Source: JASTVH01 sp042862465 (lineage in GTDB: Bacteria; Pseudomonadota; Gammaproteobacteria; Pseudomonadales; Oleiphilaceae). Taken from it: a DNA stretch of 64,000 nt. Below are positions 18,813-29,480 of the stretch, piece by piece (positions within the stretch are counted from its first letter, which is position 1; every line of letters begins with the position of its first letter). The translations under genes and the position numbers were made by a program. Below the pieces are notes generated by a model. The model did no database searches and had not been told where the DNA came from. It saw nothing but the letters and a program-made list of their open reading frames with translations. Location: assembly GCA_042862465.1 (NCBI GenBank), contig JASTVH010000006.1:186001-250000 (forward strand). Reading direction: 5' to 3'.

Positions 18813-19139
18813 TCAGCGATCAAGCAGCTTTCCAACCAGAACACCCACCAGGAACATAAGCAGAACGCTCAGGAATGGCCGTTCCTCGATCTGGTGTTCG
18901 ACGTCGTGCACCGCCTTGTCGCCGGCATCCCGCGCACGTTTTATTGCCTTGTCACCGCGTTCACGGGCACTGTCCAGCATGCTGCGACCTTCGCGCCGGA
19001 TTTCATCACGCAGGTCGCTGATGTTGCTGCGCTGGTTCTCGGCCATGGCCTTTGAGAGCTTGGCAATATCTTCTCGCAGCAGCTGCAGATCTTCCTTTAC
19101 GTGGTTGTAGTCTTCCTGAGTGTTTGATTTTGCTTCCAT
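18813..19139 (-). CDS. ElaB/YqjD/DUF883-family membrane-anchored protein
   Basis: The 108-residue protein has an acidic, heptad-rich N-terminal helix region (DYNHVKEDLQLLREDIAKL), a middle segment rich in Arg/Asp, and a C-terminal membrane anchor with a glycine motif (FLSVLLMFLVGVLVGKLL). This is the DUF883 layout; E. coli relatives YqjD and ElaB are inner-membrane proteins that bind stationary-phase ribosomes. AAGGAGG 7 bases upstream fixes the ATG at 19139; a longer frame to 19214 is unlikely. It forms an operon with the downstream membrane protein. Confidence 0.78.
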   Translation of the reverse strand: MEAKSNTQEDYNHVKEDLQLLREDIAKLSKAMAENQRSNISDLRDEIRREGRSMLDSARERGDKAIKRARDAGDKAVHDVEHQIEERPFLSVLLMFLVGVLVGKLLDR

Positions 19140-19385
19140 GGTCAGCCTCCTTTTTCGGCAAATCCCATATCGGGTCGCGAAGTGACTGCGCTGGGTTTCG
19201 ATTTGATGCTCCAACGTCTACTTCAGCAAACAAACGGTGGTACAGCGTACCGTGTTGTATTTCTGCTGGCCGCTTGCCGGACGCCTAGTTTCCTGCGCCC
19301 GCATAAGGCCATTGCAAAATAGCGTTTCATAGACACGGCCTGTAGTAAAGCCGGTCAGGTTACCGATAGGTAGGTTAAGCGTCGC

Positions 19386-20843
19386 TCACTCCTGTTGGGC
19401 AACGAGCGCGTGCATGGAGGTGGCCATTTCCGCCAGTTCCTCGGCCAGAAGGCTGAGGTCCTGGGACCCCTCTTGAAGGGATTGTCCACTGCCGGCATTT
19501 TCGCGGCTGATGGTTTCCACCGCTTCACTGGCCCGGACGATTCCTTCGATATCCTGGCTCTGCTGCTGCATGGATTGGGCGATCTGGGTGATCTTGATGG
19601 CCATGTCCTGAACCCCCGTAACCACCTGGTCCAGTTTTTCACCGGCTGTGTTGACCGCCCGAGAACCCTCGGCCACATCCTTGCTGGCATTGTCCAGAAT
19701 AGTCTGAATGTGCTGGGCGGATTCGTTACTGCGGCGGGAGAGGCTTCGCACCTCGTCCGCCACCACAGCAAAGCCGCGACCCTGTTCACCGGCGCGAGCC
19801 GCTTCAATGGCGGCATTCAGGGCCAGCAGGTTGGTCTGGTCGGCAATTTCCGAGATCACCCCCATGGCCTTGAGCACTTCTTCGTTGCTGCTTTCGATGC
19901 GGCCCATACTCTCCACTGCCGATTTCATGGTGGTGCCGCTGAGCCCGACCTCCTGTTCAGTCTGTTGCGTCTGCTCTTCGATGGAGGTCATCCATTGTGT
20001 TGATTGCTCAATAGCGGTGGCCATGCTGGCCAGGGTGTGATTGATCGCGCTGGTTTCATCCGCCTGTTTTTTTACGCCTTCACTGATGGCGGCGCTTTTC
20101 GATGACATTTGCCCTACTGTGCGGGAAAGGTCAGTGGATGCATTCTTCAGGCTTTGTGAACTCTCTCGTGCCTGTGCAAGGACATTGCCCAGCCGCTGTG
20201 ACAGGGCCTCCGAAGCCTCGGATTGCTGCTGACTCGACTCCGCCAGTGCTTTGGCTTCCGCTAGGGCCAGATCACGAATCCGCATGCTGTAGGCTTGGGC
20301 CACCCATAACAACACGATGGGCAACAGGTAACCGGAGTATTGATTGATTGCTTCTTCCCGGGGCGAAAGCTCGTGGACCGGCAACGCATATCCGGAACGG
20401 TCGAGGACGATCAGGGTTACCGTGAATCCCGCCATCACCACAAACCAGAACATGCCAGAACGGTTATTGGTGAGCAGGTAGGCAAAAACAATAATACCCA
20501 GGACCCAGAAAATATGGGCCGAGTGAATGCCGCCCAATTGGTAGATCAGCGTAAAGCAGTAGCCCGCCATCAAGGTGATGGACATGTTGGCGGTCACCAA
20601 TGGCGGAAACGTTCTGGTTTTGATCAGGGCAATAACCAGGGGCATCCCGACAATCAGGATGAAAGATCCCAATGCCAGCATGTCGACACCGGCTTTGTAC
20701 CATTTTATGCCGCTATAGACGCCAGCGAGAAAACCGAACACGGCGAAAAAAACGATAGCCCTTTCGCGCATGCGGTCCTGTTCGTTCTGGTGTGCCTGGT
20801 TTGGAGTCAACCTGTCCAACCAGCTTGTCAATGCTCGCGTCAT
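19386..20843 (-). CDS. Methyl-accepting chemotaxis protein with membrane-embedded sensor
   Basis: The 485-residue receptor has six membrane helices in the first 190 residues and no large periplasmic ligand domain. A cytoplasmic signalling domain follows, with the highly conserved hairpin tip (EIADQTNLLALNAAIE then GRGFAVVADEVRSLS). It should form trimers with CheA/CheW at the pole. The embedded sensor suggests energy, redox or membrane-state sensing, not soluble ligands. GGAGAT lies 6 bases before the ATG. No che genes are nearby. Confidence 0.9.
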   Translation of the reverse strand: MTRALTSWLDRLTPNQAHQNEQDRMRERAIVFFAVFGFLAGVYSGIKWYKAGVDMLALGSFILIVGMPLVIALIKTRTFPPLVTANMSITLMAGYCFTLIYQLGGIHSAHIFWVLGIIVFAYLLTNNRSGMFWFVVMAGFTVTLIVLDRSGYALPVHELSPREEAINQYSGYLLPIVLLWVAQAYSMRIRDLALAEAKALAESSQQQSEASEALSQRLGNVLAQARESSQSLKNASTDLSRTVGQMSSKSAAISEGVKKQADETSAINHTLASMATAIEQSTQWMTSIEEQTQQTEQEVGLSGTTMKSAVESMGRIESSNEEVLKAMGVISEIADQTNLLALNAAIEAARAGEQGRGFAVVADEVRSLSRRSNESAQHIQTILDNASKDVAEGSRAVNTAGEKLDQVVTGVQDMAIKITQIAQSMQQQSQDIEGIVRASEAVETISRENAGSGQSLQEGSQDLSLLAEELAEMATSMHALVAQQE

Positions 20844-21061
20844 TGAGGATCTCCGCTGTTCTTAGCAAGGGAAGGGGAAATTGGGCAGACCGGAACCGCC
20901 TGCCGCCCATTATTGAAGAAATGAACCGCCATTTCTGTAAATTCTGGTAATGCATCCGATGGCAACATATTTTCGGTGTCGTCGTGCCGGGATCGTCGGG
21001 AATGGAGTCAGGGTTTAAACTGAAGCAGACCTTTCGTAGCTGGCAAGAAAGGAGGCCTTTC

Positions 21062-21730
21062 ATGAACGCTGCGGATCTCAGGGAAGGGGAAAACCGGGAA
21101 GTTCCCATTCCGGTGGAGCATGACCAGATTTACGGCGACCTGACGCTGGTTCCCGCCTCAACAGGGTTGGTTCTGTTCGCCCATGGCAGTGGCAGCAGCC
21201 GGCACAGTTCGCGTAATCGACGCGTAGCGCAAGTGCTCAACCGGGCCGGCATCAGTACGCTGCTGTTTGATCTGCTTACCGCGCAGGAAGACGAGACCGA
21301 CATACTGACCCGTGAATTCCGTTTCGATATTGCGCTGCTGGCCAAACGCCTTGGGCTCGCCACAGATTGGGTACAGGCGCAACCGCCTTTGGCAGACCAG
21401 TCAGTGGGCTACTTTGGCGCCTCCACCGGGGCTGCGGCGGCTCTGACCGAGGCAGCCCGAAGGCCCGACCGGATCCATGCGGTGGTCTCCCGTGGCGGGC
21501 GCGCCGATATGGCGGATGAGGCGCTCGAGCGGGTGCAGGCGCCGACGTTGCTGATAGTCGGAGGACGGGATGATGTGGTTATTGATCTCAACCGGCAGGC
21601 GCTTGGTCAGCTGCATTGCACCTGCAAACTGGAAATCGTTGAGGGCGCCACCCACCTCTTCGAGGAACCCGGCGCCCTGGAGCAGGTTGCTGATTTGGCC
21701 AAAGACTGGTTCCTGCGCTACCTGGCTTGA
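21062..21730 (+). CDS. Dienelactone-hydrolase-like alpha/beta hydrolase
   Basis: The 222-residue protein has the nucleophile elbow GASTG (serine in YFGASTGAAAAL), an oxyanion loop FAHGSGSSRHS, the acid in VGGRDDVV and the histidine in GATHLFEE. This pattern is typical of small DLH-like hydrolases widely found in bacteria and often annotated alongside phosphoribosyltransferases. The ATG at 21062 has a strong AAAGGAGG site. Substrate unknown; no partner gene is adjacent. Confidence 0.82.
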   Translation: MNAADLREGENREVPIPVEHDQIYGDLTLVPASTGLVLFAHGSGSSRHSSRNRRVAQVLNRAGISTLLFDLLTAQEDETDILTREFRFDIALLAKRLGLATDWVQAQPPLADQSVGYFGASTGAAAALTEAARRPDRIHAVVSRGGRADMADEALERVQAPTLLIVGGRDDVVIDLNRQALGQLHCTCKLEIVEGATHLFEEPGALEQVADLAKDWFLRYLA

Positions 21731-21797
21731 GATAAGCCATTGCAGCGCACGAACTGAGCCGAATGCCGATCCTGTCAGACGTCCGACGTTCAAGGTA

Positions 21798-21816
21798 AGG
21801 AGCGCGAAGCGCTCCT
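21798..21816. terminator. Hairpin between convergent hydrolase and transporter genes
   Basis: A perfect 8-bp stem aggagcgc / gcgctcct with a GAA loop lies just before the 3' end of the transporter gene, between two convergent genes. It has no T-run and is probably a bidirectional attenuating hairpin. Confidence 0.5.
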
Positions 21817-21820
21817 ATGC

Positions 21821-23227
21821 TTAGATCAGGTTGTAGATGAACACAGCCAGTACCGCCACCGGCGTAAAGTAACGGATGGTGGTGTACCACAAGCGGAATG
21901 CCGGTTCCGACAGCGACAGTTCGTTTTCCAGCGCCTGCCGGGCCATGAACCAGCCTGTGAATACCGCGACCAGCAGGCCGCCAAGGGGCAGCAGGATGTT
22001 GGCTGTGAGGAAGTCCAGTAGATCGAAAATGGTCTTGCCCTCGAACATCGCAAACATGCTCAGTGGGGTTACATCGGACCACTCGTTCAGGGACAGGATC
22101 GAGGCGATGCCCAGGAACCAGCAGATGGCGCCGGCGCCCAGGGTGCTGATCGTGCGGTTCAATCCCTTTTGCTCCTCCAGCCATTCCACCAGCGGTTCCA
22201 GCAGCGAGATGCCGGAGGTCCAGGCGGCGAAGATCAGCAGCAGGAAGAACAGGGTGCCGAACAGGCTGCCCAGGGGCATCTGGCCGAAGGCCAGCGGCAG
22301 AGTCTGGAAAATCAGACCCGGCCCGGCGCCCGGTTCAAGGCCGTTGGCGAAGACGATGGGGAAAATGGCCAGGCCGGCCAGTAGGGCCACCACCGTGTCC
22401 ATGATCGATACCGCGATGGAGGTCTTGGCGATGGAAATCCCCTTGGGCAGGTAAGAGCCGTAAGCCATCATCACCGACATGCCCAGGCTCAGGGTGAAGA
22501 AAGCGTGGCCGAGGGCGACCAGAACACCAGACGTGCTGAGCCTGGAGAAGTCCGCCGCAAACAGGAAGCTGAACCCCTCCATGAAATGGCCACTGGTCAT
22601 GGCATAGCCCACCACCAGCAACAGCAGCACAAACAGCGCCGGCATCAGAATGCTCACTGCCTTTTCCAGCCCGGACTTCACCCCGCGGATAACCACCGCC
22701 ATGACCAGGGCCATGAAGACGGTGTGCCAGAGCAACAGAGTGCCTGGCGAGCTGAGCAGGCCGGTAAAGATACCGTCGATCGCTTCGGCGGACTGCCCGG
22801 CGAGCTGTCCCGTAGCTGCGGTGCCCACGTAGGACACGGCCCAACCGCCGATTACGGAATAGAAGGACAGGATCAGAAAACCGGCGAAAATGCCCACCCC
22901 GGCCACCAGCCGCCAGGCCGGTGCGAGGCGGTCGCGCCCGGTGATCAGGCGCATGCTGTTGATGGGGCTGCGTCCGCCCCGCCGTCCGATCAGGACCTCG
23001 GCCATCATGATTGGCAGACCTACGGCGGCGATACAGACCAGGTACACCAGCACAAAGGCGCCGCCGCCGTTTTCGCCGGTGATGTAGGGGAATTTCCAGA
23101 TATTGCCGAGCCCGACGGCGGAGCCTGTCGCCGCCAGGATAAACGCCAGGCGCGAGGACCAGAGGCCACGCTGGCTGGCGGATTGTTCCGCGGTGCCTGA
23201 GGCGGTGGTGGATTGGGACGTCGTCAT
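21821..23227 (-). CDS. Sodium-dependent transporter, NSS (neurotransmitter:sodium symporter) family
   Basis: The 468-residue protein has about 12 membrane helices and the NSS signature ATGSAVGLGNIWKFPY...NGGGAF, where unwound helix 1 binds sodium and substrate. Bacterial NSS members such as LeuT and TnaT import amino acids. The gene lies downstream of an amino-acid-degrading oxidoreductase operon on the same strand, which agrees with an amino acid substrate, although a hairpin separates them. The ATG at 23227 has AGGAGA; the longer frame upstream lacks a site. Confidence 0.92.
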   Translation of the reverse strand: MTTSQSTTASGTAEQSASQRGLWSSRLAFILAATGSAVGLGNIWKFPYITGENGGGAFVLVYLVCIAAVGLPIMMAEVLIGRRGGRSPINSMRLITGRDRLAPAWRLVAGVGIFAGFLILSFYSVIGGWAVSYVGTAATGQLAGQSAEAIDGIFTGLLSSPGTLLLWHTVFMALVMAVVIRGVKSGLEKAVSILMPALFVLLLLVVGYAMTSGHFMEGFSFLFAADFSRLSTSGVLVALGHAFFTLSLGMSVMMAYGSYLPKGISIAKTSIAVSIMDTVVALLAGLAIFPIVFANGLEPGAGPGLIFQTLPLAFGQMPLGSLFGTLFFLLLIFAAWTSGISLLEPLVEWLEEQKGLNRTISTLGAGAICWFLGIASILSLNEWSDVTPLSMFAMFEGKTIFDLLDFLTANILLPLGGLLVAVFTGWFMARQALENELSLSEPAFRLWYTTIRYFTPVAVLAVFIYNLI

Positions 23228-23328
23228 TGTTATCTCTCCTGTATGCGCTTTCTTGTTTTGGAATTGGCGATGGGATGGATCTGAATGAGCATTCAAAATG
23301 GTCGGGATTCTAAAAGAACACTGGCGCT

Positions 23329-23368
23329 CGTTGGGTGGGTATAGGGGTAATCCCTTACCCGCCCAACG
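23329..23368 (-). terminator. Inverted repeat downstream of the leucine dehydrogenase gene
   Basis: Arms cgttgggtgggta (23329-23341) and tacccgcccaacg (23356-23368) form a 13-bp stem with one mismatch and a small loop that can itself pair (ggggtaatccc). It lies just after the leucine dehydrogenase stop and before the transporter, so it probably ends or attenuates the upstream operon. Confidence 0.55.
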
Positions 23369-23386
23369 ACCGATCCACGCCCTGAT

Positions 23387-24448
23387 TTATCGGGAAATGT
23401 GACGGAACCGCTCCTCCGCCAACTGATTGGCTATCTGTCCGGTGGACAGCTGGTCGCGGGCCGAGCGGGCAAAGATTTCGTCCAGGGTCTGTCCGATGGT
23501 TTCCACATGGGCCCGGACCCTGGAGGGATCGTGGCCGGAGCGTTCGTGGCAGACATCAATGATGCCGCCGGCATTGATCACAAAATCCGGGGCATAGAGG
23601 ATGCCGCGGCGCCGGAGGGCTTCGTCGTGTTCCGGTTTTTCCAGTTGGTTGTTGGCGGCACCGGCCACCACATGGGCCTGGATCCGGGGAATCGAGTGGT
23701 CGTTCAGGACCGCGCCCATGGCGCACGGGGCCACCACGTCCACTGGCAGGAACAGAATCTCCTCACCATCGGCCCGGCGGGCGCCGAGCTCGTCAACGGC
23801 TCGCTGCAGGTTGTCTTCATGAATGTCGTGGACCCACAGTTCGGCACCGGCCTCCTTGAGGTGTCGCGCCAGACGGAACCCCACATTGCCGATGCCCTGG
23901 ATGGCCACCTTGAGGCCTTCCAGGTCGCTACGTCCCAGTTGCTGTTTCACTGCCGATTGCAGTCCCACAAAGGTGCCGTAGGCGGTGGCGGGAGAGGGAT
24001 CGCCATTGCAGGGGGTGCCGTCAAAGCCGTCCCGCTGACGGATGCCGGCCACATGGGAGGTCACACGTCCCATGACCTTGAGGTCAGCGACGCTGGTGCC
24101 GGAATCCTCGGCGGCGATGTAGTGGCCGCCCAGCTGTTCCAGACACCGGCCCATGGCTTCCAGCATGGCTTCGGTCTTGTGTTTGCGCGGATCGCCGATG
24201 ATCACCGACTTGCCGCCGCCCAGGTCGAGGTTGGCCAGGGCGGATTTGTAGGTCATGCCCTTGGACAGGCGCAGCACATCGCGAAGAGCCTCCTCGTCCG
24301 TGGTGTAGGGGAACATCCGGCAACCGCCCAGGGCCGGGCCCCGGGAGCTGTTGTGAATGGCGATGATGGCACGCAGCCCGGTTTCCGGATCGGTGAAGAA
24401 GGACAGGTGTTCGTGATTGTCGTATTCGGGATGGGTAAATACCGTCAT
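23387..24448 (-). CDS. Leucine/Glu/Phe/Val dehydrogenase
   Basis: The 353-residue enzyme catalyses NAD-dependent oxidative deamination of a branched-chain or aromatic amino acid. The substrate/catalytic segment [20 protein letters not shown] contains both active-site lysines, and the Rossmann motif is GIGNVG. Leucine dehydrogenase is the closest recalled family. The ATG at 24448 has AAGGAG and is only 10 bp after the indolepyruvate oxidoreductase stop. Together the two enzymes could turn an amino acid into a 2-oxo acid and then an acyl-CoA. Confidence 0.9.
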   Translation of the reverse strand: MTVFTHPEYDNHEHLSFFTDPETGLRAIIAIHNSSRGPALGGCRMFPYTTDEEALRDVLRLSKGMTYKSALANLDLGGGKSVIIGDPRKHKTEAMLEAMGRCLEQLGGHYIAAEDSGTSVADLKVMGRVTSHVAGIRQRDGFDGTPCNGDPSPATAYGTFVGLQSAVKQQLGRSDLEGLKVAIQGIGNVGFRLARHLKEAGAELWVHDIHEDNLQRAVDELGARRADGEEILFLPVDVVAPCAMGAVLNDHSIPRIQAHVVAGAANNQLEKPEHDEALRRRGILYAPDFVINAGGIIDVCHERSGHDPSRVRAHVETIGQTLDEIFARSARDQLSTGQIANQLAEERFRHISR

Positions 24449-24458
24449 GATCGGCTCC

Positions 24459-27400
24459 TTATACTGCAGCACTGGCAATCTGCCGATGCGCGGGGCTGTT
24501 GGGATTGAGTTCGGCCTTGAGCTTGCGGCGTTGCTTGCGGGCCTCCTGGTAGGCGGCTTCCTTGACCGGCCCGAAACCGCGGATCTGAGCGGGCAGGGCG
24601 GCCAAGGCTCGGGCGGCGTCGAGATGGTCGCGGCTGAGGTGCTTGAGCAGGTACGCCACATCGGCCTCGTATTCGCGGATGATCCGGCGTTCCAGGCGCC
24701 GGTCGGCGGTGTAGCCGAAGGGGTCGAGGGGAGTGCCGCGCAGTACCTTGCCTTTGGCCAGTAGGTGAAAGACCCGTTCCATCCAGGGGCCGAACCGCCA
24801 TTTACACGGTCGTTCGCCGTTGCGGCCACGGCTGAGCAGCGGCGGAGCCAGATTGAATTCCAACTCCACCTCGCCCTCGAATTCCTCTGCCAGTTGCTTA
24901 CGGAAGCCAGGCGCGCGGAACAGTCGGGCCACCTCGTATTCGTCCTTGTAGGCGAGGACTTTGGCGTAGTTCTCGGCCACCGCGCGCACCAGCATGGGAT
25001 CACGGCCAACCCGCTGCTCTACGGTGCGTTCGACCTGCTTCACCAGGCGCTCATACCGTTGGGCCAGTGCAGCGTTCTGATAGTCCGTCAGGTGCGCTTT
25101 CTGGCGCTCAACGAGCTGGGCGGTCGTCTCCATGACCTGCACCGGTGACGCCTTTTTCCGCGGGAACGCCAGCTCCCGGACCTGGGCGAGATCGTGCGCA
25201 GCCCGGCGGCCCCATAGAAAGGCCTGTTTATTCTGCGCCACCGCAACGTTGTTCAGCTCGATGGCCTGTTCGATGGAGTCGGCTTTCAGGGGCAGTAGAC
25301 CTTGTTGATAGGCAAAACCCACGGTAAACAGGTTAACCGCCATGCCATCGCCCATCAGCGCCTTGGCCAGACCACCGGCGTCAAGGAACCAGCTGCCGTT
25401 GGCCCGACAGGCTTCACGGATCATCTGTTCCATGGCCTCACCCGGGAATTGCAGGTCCGGATCACGGGTGAAGGCGGCGGGCATGGCCGGCTCGGTGTTG
25501 ACCACAGCACGGGAGAAACGGCTATCCAGTTTCGCCAGCGCGTCATCGGTGGCACCCACCATCAGGTCGAAGGCGATCATCAGGTCGGCTTCACCGGCAG
25601 GTATGCGCACAGCATGAATGTCGTTCTGGTGGGTGCCGATCCGCACATGGCTGACCACGGCGCCGAATTTCTGGGCCAGGCCGGTCTGGTCGAGCACCGA
25701 GACGCCTTTGCCTTCAATATGAGCGGCCATACCCAGCAGGGCACTGACGGTGACCACACCGGTACCGCCGACGCCCGTGAGCAGGATGCCGTAGGGATCG
25801 TGTTCCCCGGCGGGAGCCGGCTCGGGCAGTTCCGGGAAGTCGATATTGCTGTTCACACCCGCCGGCTTGCGCAGCTTGCCGCCCTTCACCGTGACGAAGC
25901 TGGGGCAGAAGCCGCGCACACAGCTGAAGTCCTTGTTGCATGCGGACTGGTCGATGGTGCGTTTGCGTCCCTGGGCGGTTTCCTTCGGCAGCAGAGACAG
26001 GCAGTTGGACTGTACACCGCAGTCGCCACAGCCCTCGCACACGTCCGCGTTGATCATGACGCGCTGATCCGGATCCTCCATCGTGCCGCGCTTGCGCCGA
26101 CGGCGTTTTTCAGCGGCACAGGTCTGGTCGTAGATCAGTACGGAGCAGCCTTCGATCTCCCGCAGTTCCCGTTGCAGCGCATCCAGATCGTCACGGTGGT
26201 GGAAGGTGGTGCGGTCGGCAAAGTCGGCCCGGGACGGGTACTTGTCGATGTCGTCACTGACCACCGCGATACGCCGTACGCCTTCGCCGTATAGCTGGTG
26301 GCTGATCTGCTGGACTGTCAGGGTGCCGTCCACCGGCTGGCCCCCGGTCATGGCGACGGCGTCGTTGTAGAGGATCTTGAAGGTGATGTTGGCTCCGGAA
26401 GCGATGGCGGCGCGGATGGCCAGTACGCCGGAGTGGAAATAGGTGCCGTCCCCCAGGTTCTGGAACACGTGCTTGCGCCGGGTGAAAGGCGCCTGCCCCA
26501 GCCAGGTGACCCCTTCGCCGCCCATCTGGGTGAAGGTGTCGGTGTTGCGGTCCATCCAGGTGGCCATGTAGTGACAGCCGATGCCGCCCAGGGCCTTGCT
26601 GCCTTCCGGCACCTGGGTGGAGGTGTTGTGGGGGCAGCCGGAGCAGAAGTGGGGCGTGCGTTCCAGGCGTTCCTTAGGCTGCGCCAGGCTGTTTTCCTTT
26701 TCGGTGAGGAAGTCCAGGCGCTGACGCAGGGTGTCATTGCAGTAACGTCCGGTCAGGCGAGAGGCCAGGGCGCGGGCCACCATGGCCGGGGTCAACTCGG
26801 CGATGGAGGGGAGCAGCTCGCGGCCCTGCTCGTCGCTTTTGCCAACCACGCGGGGCCCTGGCTGGTCCTGCCAGCCGTAAAGCTGACTCTTGACCTGATC
26901 CTCGATCAGGCCGCGCTTCTCCTCGACCACCAGTATTTCTTCCAGCCCGGCCGCAAATTCGAACAGGCCTTCCGGTTCCAGGGGCCAGGGCATGGCCACC
27001 TTGTACACGGTGAGGCCAATCTGCTCCCGCTCGGCTTCACCCAGGCCAAGATCCGCCAATGCCTGGATAACGTCCAGATAGGCCTTGCCAGTGGTGACGA
27101 TGCCAAGCCGGGGTTGCCGGGCGCCGAGGACCGTGCGGTCGAGTCGGTTGGCCCGGCAGAAAGCTTTGGCCGCTTCGAGCTTGTAGCGGTGCAGGCGTTC
27201 TTCCTGCTGCATGGGCTTGTCAGGCCAGCGGGAGTTGAGCCCGCCTTCGGGCATCTGGAAATCTCGGGGAATCCGTATCTGGATGCGGTCGGGGTGGATG
27301 TCCGCGGATATGGACGAATCCATGACCTCCGCCAGGGCCTTCAGGCCAATCCAGCAGCCGCTGAAACGGGACATCGCCCAGCCGTAGAGCCCCAGATCGA

Positions 27401-27932
27401 GAATATCCTGCACGCCGCTGGGATTGAGCACCGGCATGGATGCGTCCATAAAGCCGTAATCGCTCTGATGGGGCAGGGTGGAGGACTTGCAGGCGTGATC
27501 GTCACCCGCTACCGCGAGGACGCCGCCATACTGGGAGGTGCCGGCTGCATTGGCGTGTTTGAAGACATCGCCGGTGCGGTCCACGCCCGGTCCCTTGCCG
27601 TACCAGAGCCCGAAGACGCCATCGTATTCGGCCCCTTCGAAAATGTTCACCTGCTGGGTGCCCCACACGGCGGTGGCGCCGAGGTCTTCGTTGATCCCGG
27701 GCAGGAAGTGGATGTGATGCTTTTTCAGATAGTCCTTGGCTTTCCACAGGGTTTTGTCGAAGCCGCCCAGGGGCGAGCCGCGATAGCCTGAAATGAAGCC
27801 GGCGGTATTGAGGCCGGCGGCCTTGTCGAGCTGTGCCTGAAGCAGGGGGAGACGGGCCAGGGCCTGGCTGCCGGTCATGTAAACGCGACCGGACTGGCGC
27901 TCCCAGACATCGTTGAGACTGACATGTCGCAT
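24459..27932 (-). CDS. Indolepyruvate:ferredoxin oxidoreductase, fused alpha-beta-gamma type
   Basis: This 1157-residue protein oxidatively decarboxylates aryl- or branched 2-oxo acids to acyl-CoA, reducing ferredoxin or a similar carrier. The domains in order are: an N-terminal thiamine-diphosphate pyrimidine-binding half ([10 protein letters not shown] near 50); a central ThDP-binding half with [10 protein letters not shown] and [10 protein letters not shown]; two cysteine-rich [4Fe-4S] segments ([13 protein letters not shown] and [12 protein letters not shown]); a gamma-type domain starting [15 protein letters not shown]; and a C-terminal DUF6537-like domain. The fused form is typical of aerobic proteobacteria. 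It leads an operon with leucine dehydrogenase. Confidence 0.93.
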   Translation of the reverse strand: MRHVSLNDVWERQSGRVYMTGSQALARLPLLQAQLDKAAGLNTAGFISGYRGSPLGGFDKTLWKAKDYLKKHHIHFLPGINEDLGATAVWGTQQVNIFEGAEYDGVFGLWYGKGPGVDRTGDVFKHANAAGTSQYGGVLAVAGDDHACKSSTLPHQSDYGFMDASMPVLNPSGVQDILDLGLYGWAMSRFSGCWIGLKALAEVMDSSISADIHPDRIQIRIPRDFQMPEGGLNSRWPDKPMQQEERLHRYKLEAAKAFCRANRLDRTVLGARQPRLGIVTTGKAYLDVIQALADLGLGEAEREQIGLTVYKVAMPWPLEPEGLFEFAAGLEEILVVEEKRGLIEDQVKSQLYGWQDQPGPRVVGKSDEQGRELLPSIAELTPAMVARALASRLTGRYCNDTLRQRLDFLTEKENSLAQPKERLERTPHFCSGCPHNTSTQVPEGSKALGGIGCHYMATWMDRNTDTFTQMGGEGVTWLGQAPFTRRKHVFQNLGDGTYFHSGVLAIRAAIASGANITFKILYNDAVAMTGGQPVDGTLTVQQISHQLYGEGVRRIAVVSDDIDKYPSRADFADRTTFHHRDDLDALQRELREIEGCSVLIYDQTCAAEKRRRRKRGTMEDPDQRVMINADVCEGCGDCGVQSNCLSLLPKETAQGRKRTIDQSACNKDFSCVRGFCPSFVTVKGGKLRKPAGVNSNIDFPELPEPAPAGEHDPYGILLTGVGGTGVVTVSALLGMAAHIEGKGVSVLDQTGLAQKFGAVVSHVRIGTHQNDIHAVRIPAGEADLMIAFDLMVGATDDALAKLDSRFSRAVVNTEPAMPAAFTRDPDLQFPGEAMEQMIREACRANGSWFLDAGGLAKALMGDGMAVNLFTVGFAYQQGLLPLKADSIEQAIELNNVAVAQNKQAFLWGRRAAHDLAQVRELAFPRKKASPVQVMETTAQLVERQKAHLTDYQNAALAQRYERLVKQVERTVEQRVGRDPMLVRAVAENYAKVLAYKDEYEVARLFRAPGFRKQLAEEFEGEVELEFNLAPPLLSRGRNGERPCKWRFGPWMERVFHLLAKGKVLRGTPLDPFGYTADRRLERRIIREYEADVAYLLKHLSRDHLDAARALAALPAQIRGFGPVKEAAYQEARKQRRKLKAELNPNSPAHRQIASAAV

Positions 27933-28443
27933 AGCAAATCACCCTTTTCGGATACACGGGGCGTGCGTGACGCCGGCCCGTGCCGAACGTTGAAAGATTG
28001 GCTGTGGGAAACGCGTTCTAGCGGATCAGGATCGATCGCAGCCTGTTATGCAGGGTGATGGACTGTGGACTGTCAGGTCGGAGTGACCGGGGAAAACGTT
28101 GAGAACGGAGAGAAGTGAAAGGAAGCCGGTGCGCTGGACGCAGGGCGCTTACGGAAACAGAAAACTGTTGCATGATGAAATCCTCTGCCACTTCGCCGGA
28201 TCACGGCTGCGGTGGTCGTCTTGTTGTTGTCTTCCGGCTTTTGGCCGGACTTTCGATTTCAGATGCTGCGGCCCTTGTGAGGCGCAACAAGGTTCGAGAT
28301 TAGAAGTTCTTTAGAGGGGCGTCAATGGTTGAAAAGTAGACAGGTGCGGCAGGCATAGAGCCTTTCCAGCCTGCAGCCAGGCCATGGCTTGGGGACAACC
28401 GCTTCGGTAAACTCGCAACCTGGAGAGGCAAAGGTGAAACGCT
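27933..28443. other. Intergenic region without a supported gene
   Basis: This 511-bp spacer separates the divergent oxidoreductase and lipoprotein genes. Short open frames occur (for example an ATG-ATG frame ending at 28303) but none has a ribosome site or recognisable product. A small ccggcttttggccgg hairpin is present near 28236. It presumably contains the two divergent promoters. Confidence 0.4.
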
Positions 28444-28854
28444 ATGTCCCAACAGGGAAAGGCCCGGATGGGTTTTCGGGGTGCCTGTTTGGCGCTATCG
28501 TTGAGTATCTCAGGATGCGCCCAACTGACAACGTCTGTTCCCTCGGCCGATCCGGCGCTCAAGGCCAAGGCAGATGGCGCCCGGGAAAGCTATCAGGAAT
28601 GCATGGAATCGGCGGCGGCGCACTATCTGGCATCGGAGGCCTCCGCGGAGGCCTTGGCCATGGCGGCCCAGTCCCGTTGCGAGCGGGCCTGGGGAGAATA
28701 CCGGCGGGCGTTTACCGCACAGTTGCAGGGGTTGGTGTCCGAGGATAGTCAGACCATGGCGCGGCGCAGGGCACGGGCGAATGCCGAAGAGACACGCCGC
28801 CGCATGCGGGATCAGGTGGTGCAGTGGGTGATCGATGCCCGTATGGCACCTTAA
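28444..28854 (+). CDS. Small lipoprotein, unknown function
   Basis: The 136-residue product has a lipoprotein signal with lipobox LSISGC, making cysteine 25 the probable lipidation site. The mature part is helical, rich in Ala, Glu and Arg (ESYQECMESAAAHYLASEA), with two further cysteines. No family is recognised. The start at 28444 has AAAGGTGA about 7 bases upstream; the in-frame ATG at 28468 would still keep the lipobox. Standing alone, it is a hypothetical envelope protein. Confidence 0.65.
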   Translation: MSQQGKARMGFRGACLALSLSISGCAQLTTSVPSADPALKAKADGARESYQECMESAAAHYLASEASAEALAMAAQSRCERAWGEYRRAFTAQLQGLVSEDSQTMARRRARANAEETRRRMRDQVVQWVIDARMAP

Positions 28855-28862
28855 CTCAGGAT

Positions 28863-29237
28863 TTATTCTGAATCGGGGTTCGGGGCCTGGTGGATATAGT
28901 GCGTGGCTTCCACCGTGTCACCGCTTCGCAGAAATACTTGCACGGCGGGCGGGCAATTGAGATAGAACAGCAGCAATTCGCGCTGGATATCCTGATCCTG
29001 CAGGCGTGAAGCGAAGCGCACCAGCTCCCGCAGTGATTCGTCGCCGCTGCCCTCGAGAGATTTGCGGTAGCGAAGCTCGATCAGTTTTTCGAGCCGCTCC
29101 AGGTGGAACTCGCTGGTATGCGTTAACTGCGAAGAAATGGTGTCGGCCTCCTGCGGCCCTGTTGGCTGCGGCACATGTTCCCGGGGCAGGTCGTCCTGCT
29201 GTTTCGGCTGCCTTCGCCAGAGTGATTTCAATACCAC
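28863..29237 (-). CDS. Hypothetical helical protein
   Basis: No family is recognised. The probable GTG start at 29237 follows GGGAGAAG and gives 124 residues (start VVLKSLWRR); a longer frame to 29330 adds an unconvincing segment. The sequence is polar, with a Pro/Gln-rich N-terminal part and an alpha-helical C-terminal half (FHLERLEKLIELRYRK). It converges with the lipoprotein gene, 8 bp apart. Confidence 0.5.
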   Translation of the reverse strand: MVLKSLWRRQPKQQDDLPREHVPQPTGPQEADTISSQLTHTSEFHLERLEKLIELRYRKSLEGSGDESLRELVRFASRLQDQDIQRELLLFYLNCPPAVQVFLRSGDTVEATHYIHQAPNPDSE

Positions 29238-29480
29238 CAGGTTCTTCTCCCAATGCTTCGGTTGCGCGTATTTCCGCGCCTCGCTACATATACGACCACT
29301 GAATGTCTCGGGATTACAGGTCGACGTCAACCCGTTCGATTCCAGCGCTGACCGAGACTGGTGACGCCAGCAAAGTTGACCGAGGCGTCAGTTTGGTTAC
29401 TTTTCGTTAATCTGTCCTTTACAAAATGTAGCACTTCTCGTGCGATAGGACATTCATTTAACCCGGGAGGGCTCAATAAC

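Noticed and set aside
23399..27791. Long plus-strand frames opposite leucine dehydrogenase and indolepyruvate oxidoreductase
   Set aside because: All lie opposite intact minus-strand genes, start without ribosome sites and show low-complexity Gly/Ala/Val sequence typical of shadows.
28175..28303. A short ATG-ATG frame upstream of the small lipoprotein
   Set aside because: It has no Shine-Dalgarno sequence or recognisable features and lies in a probable promoter region.
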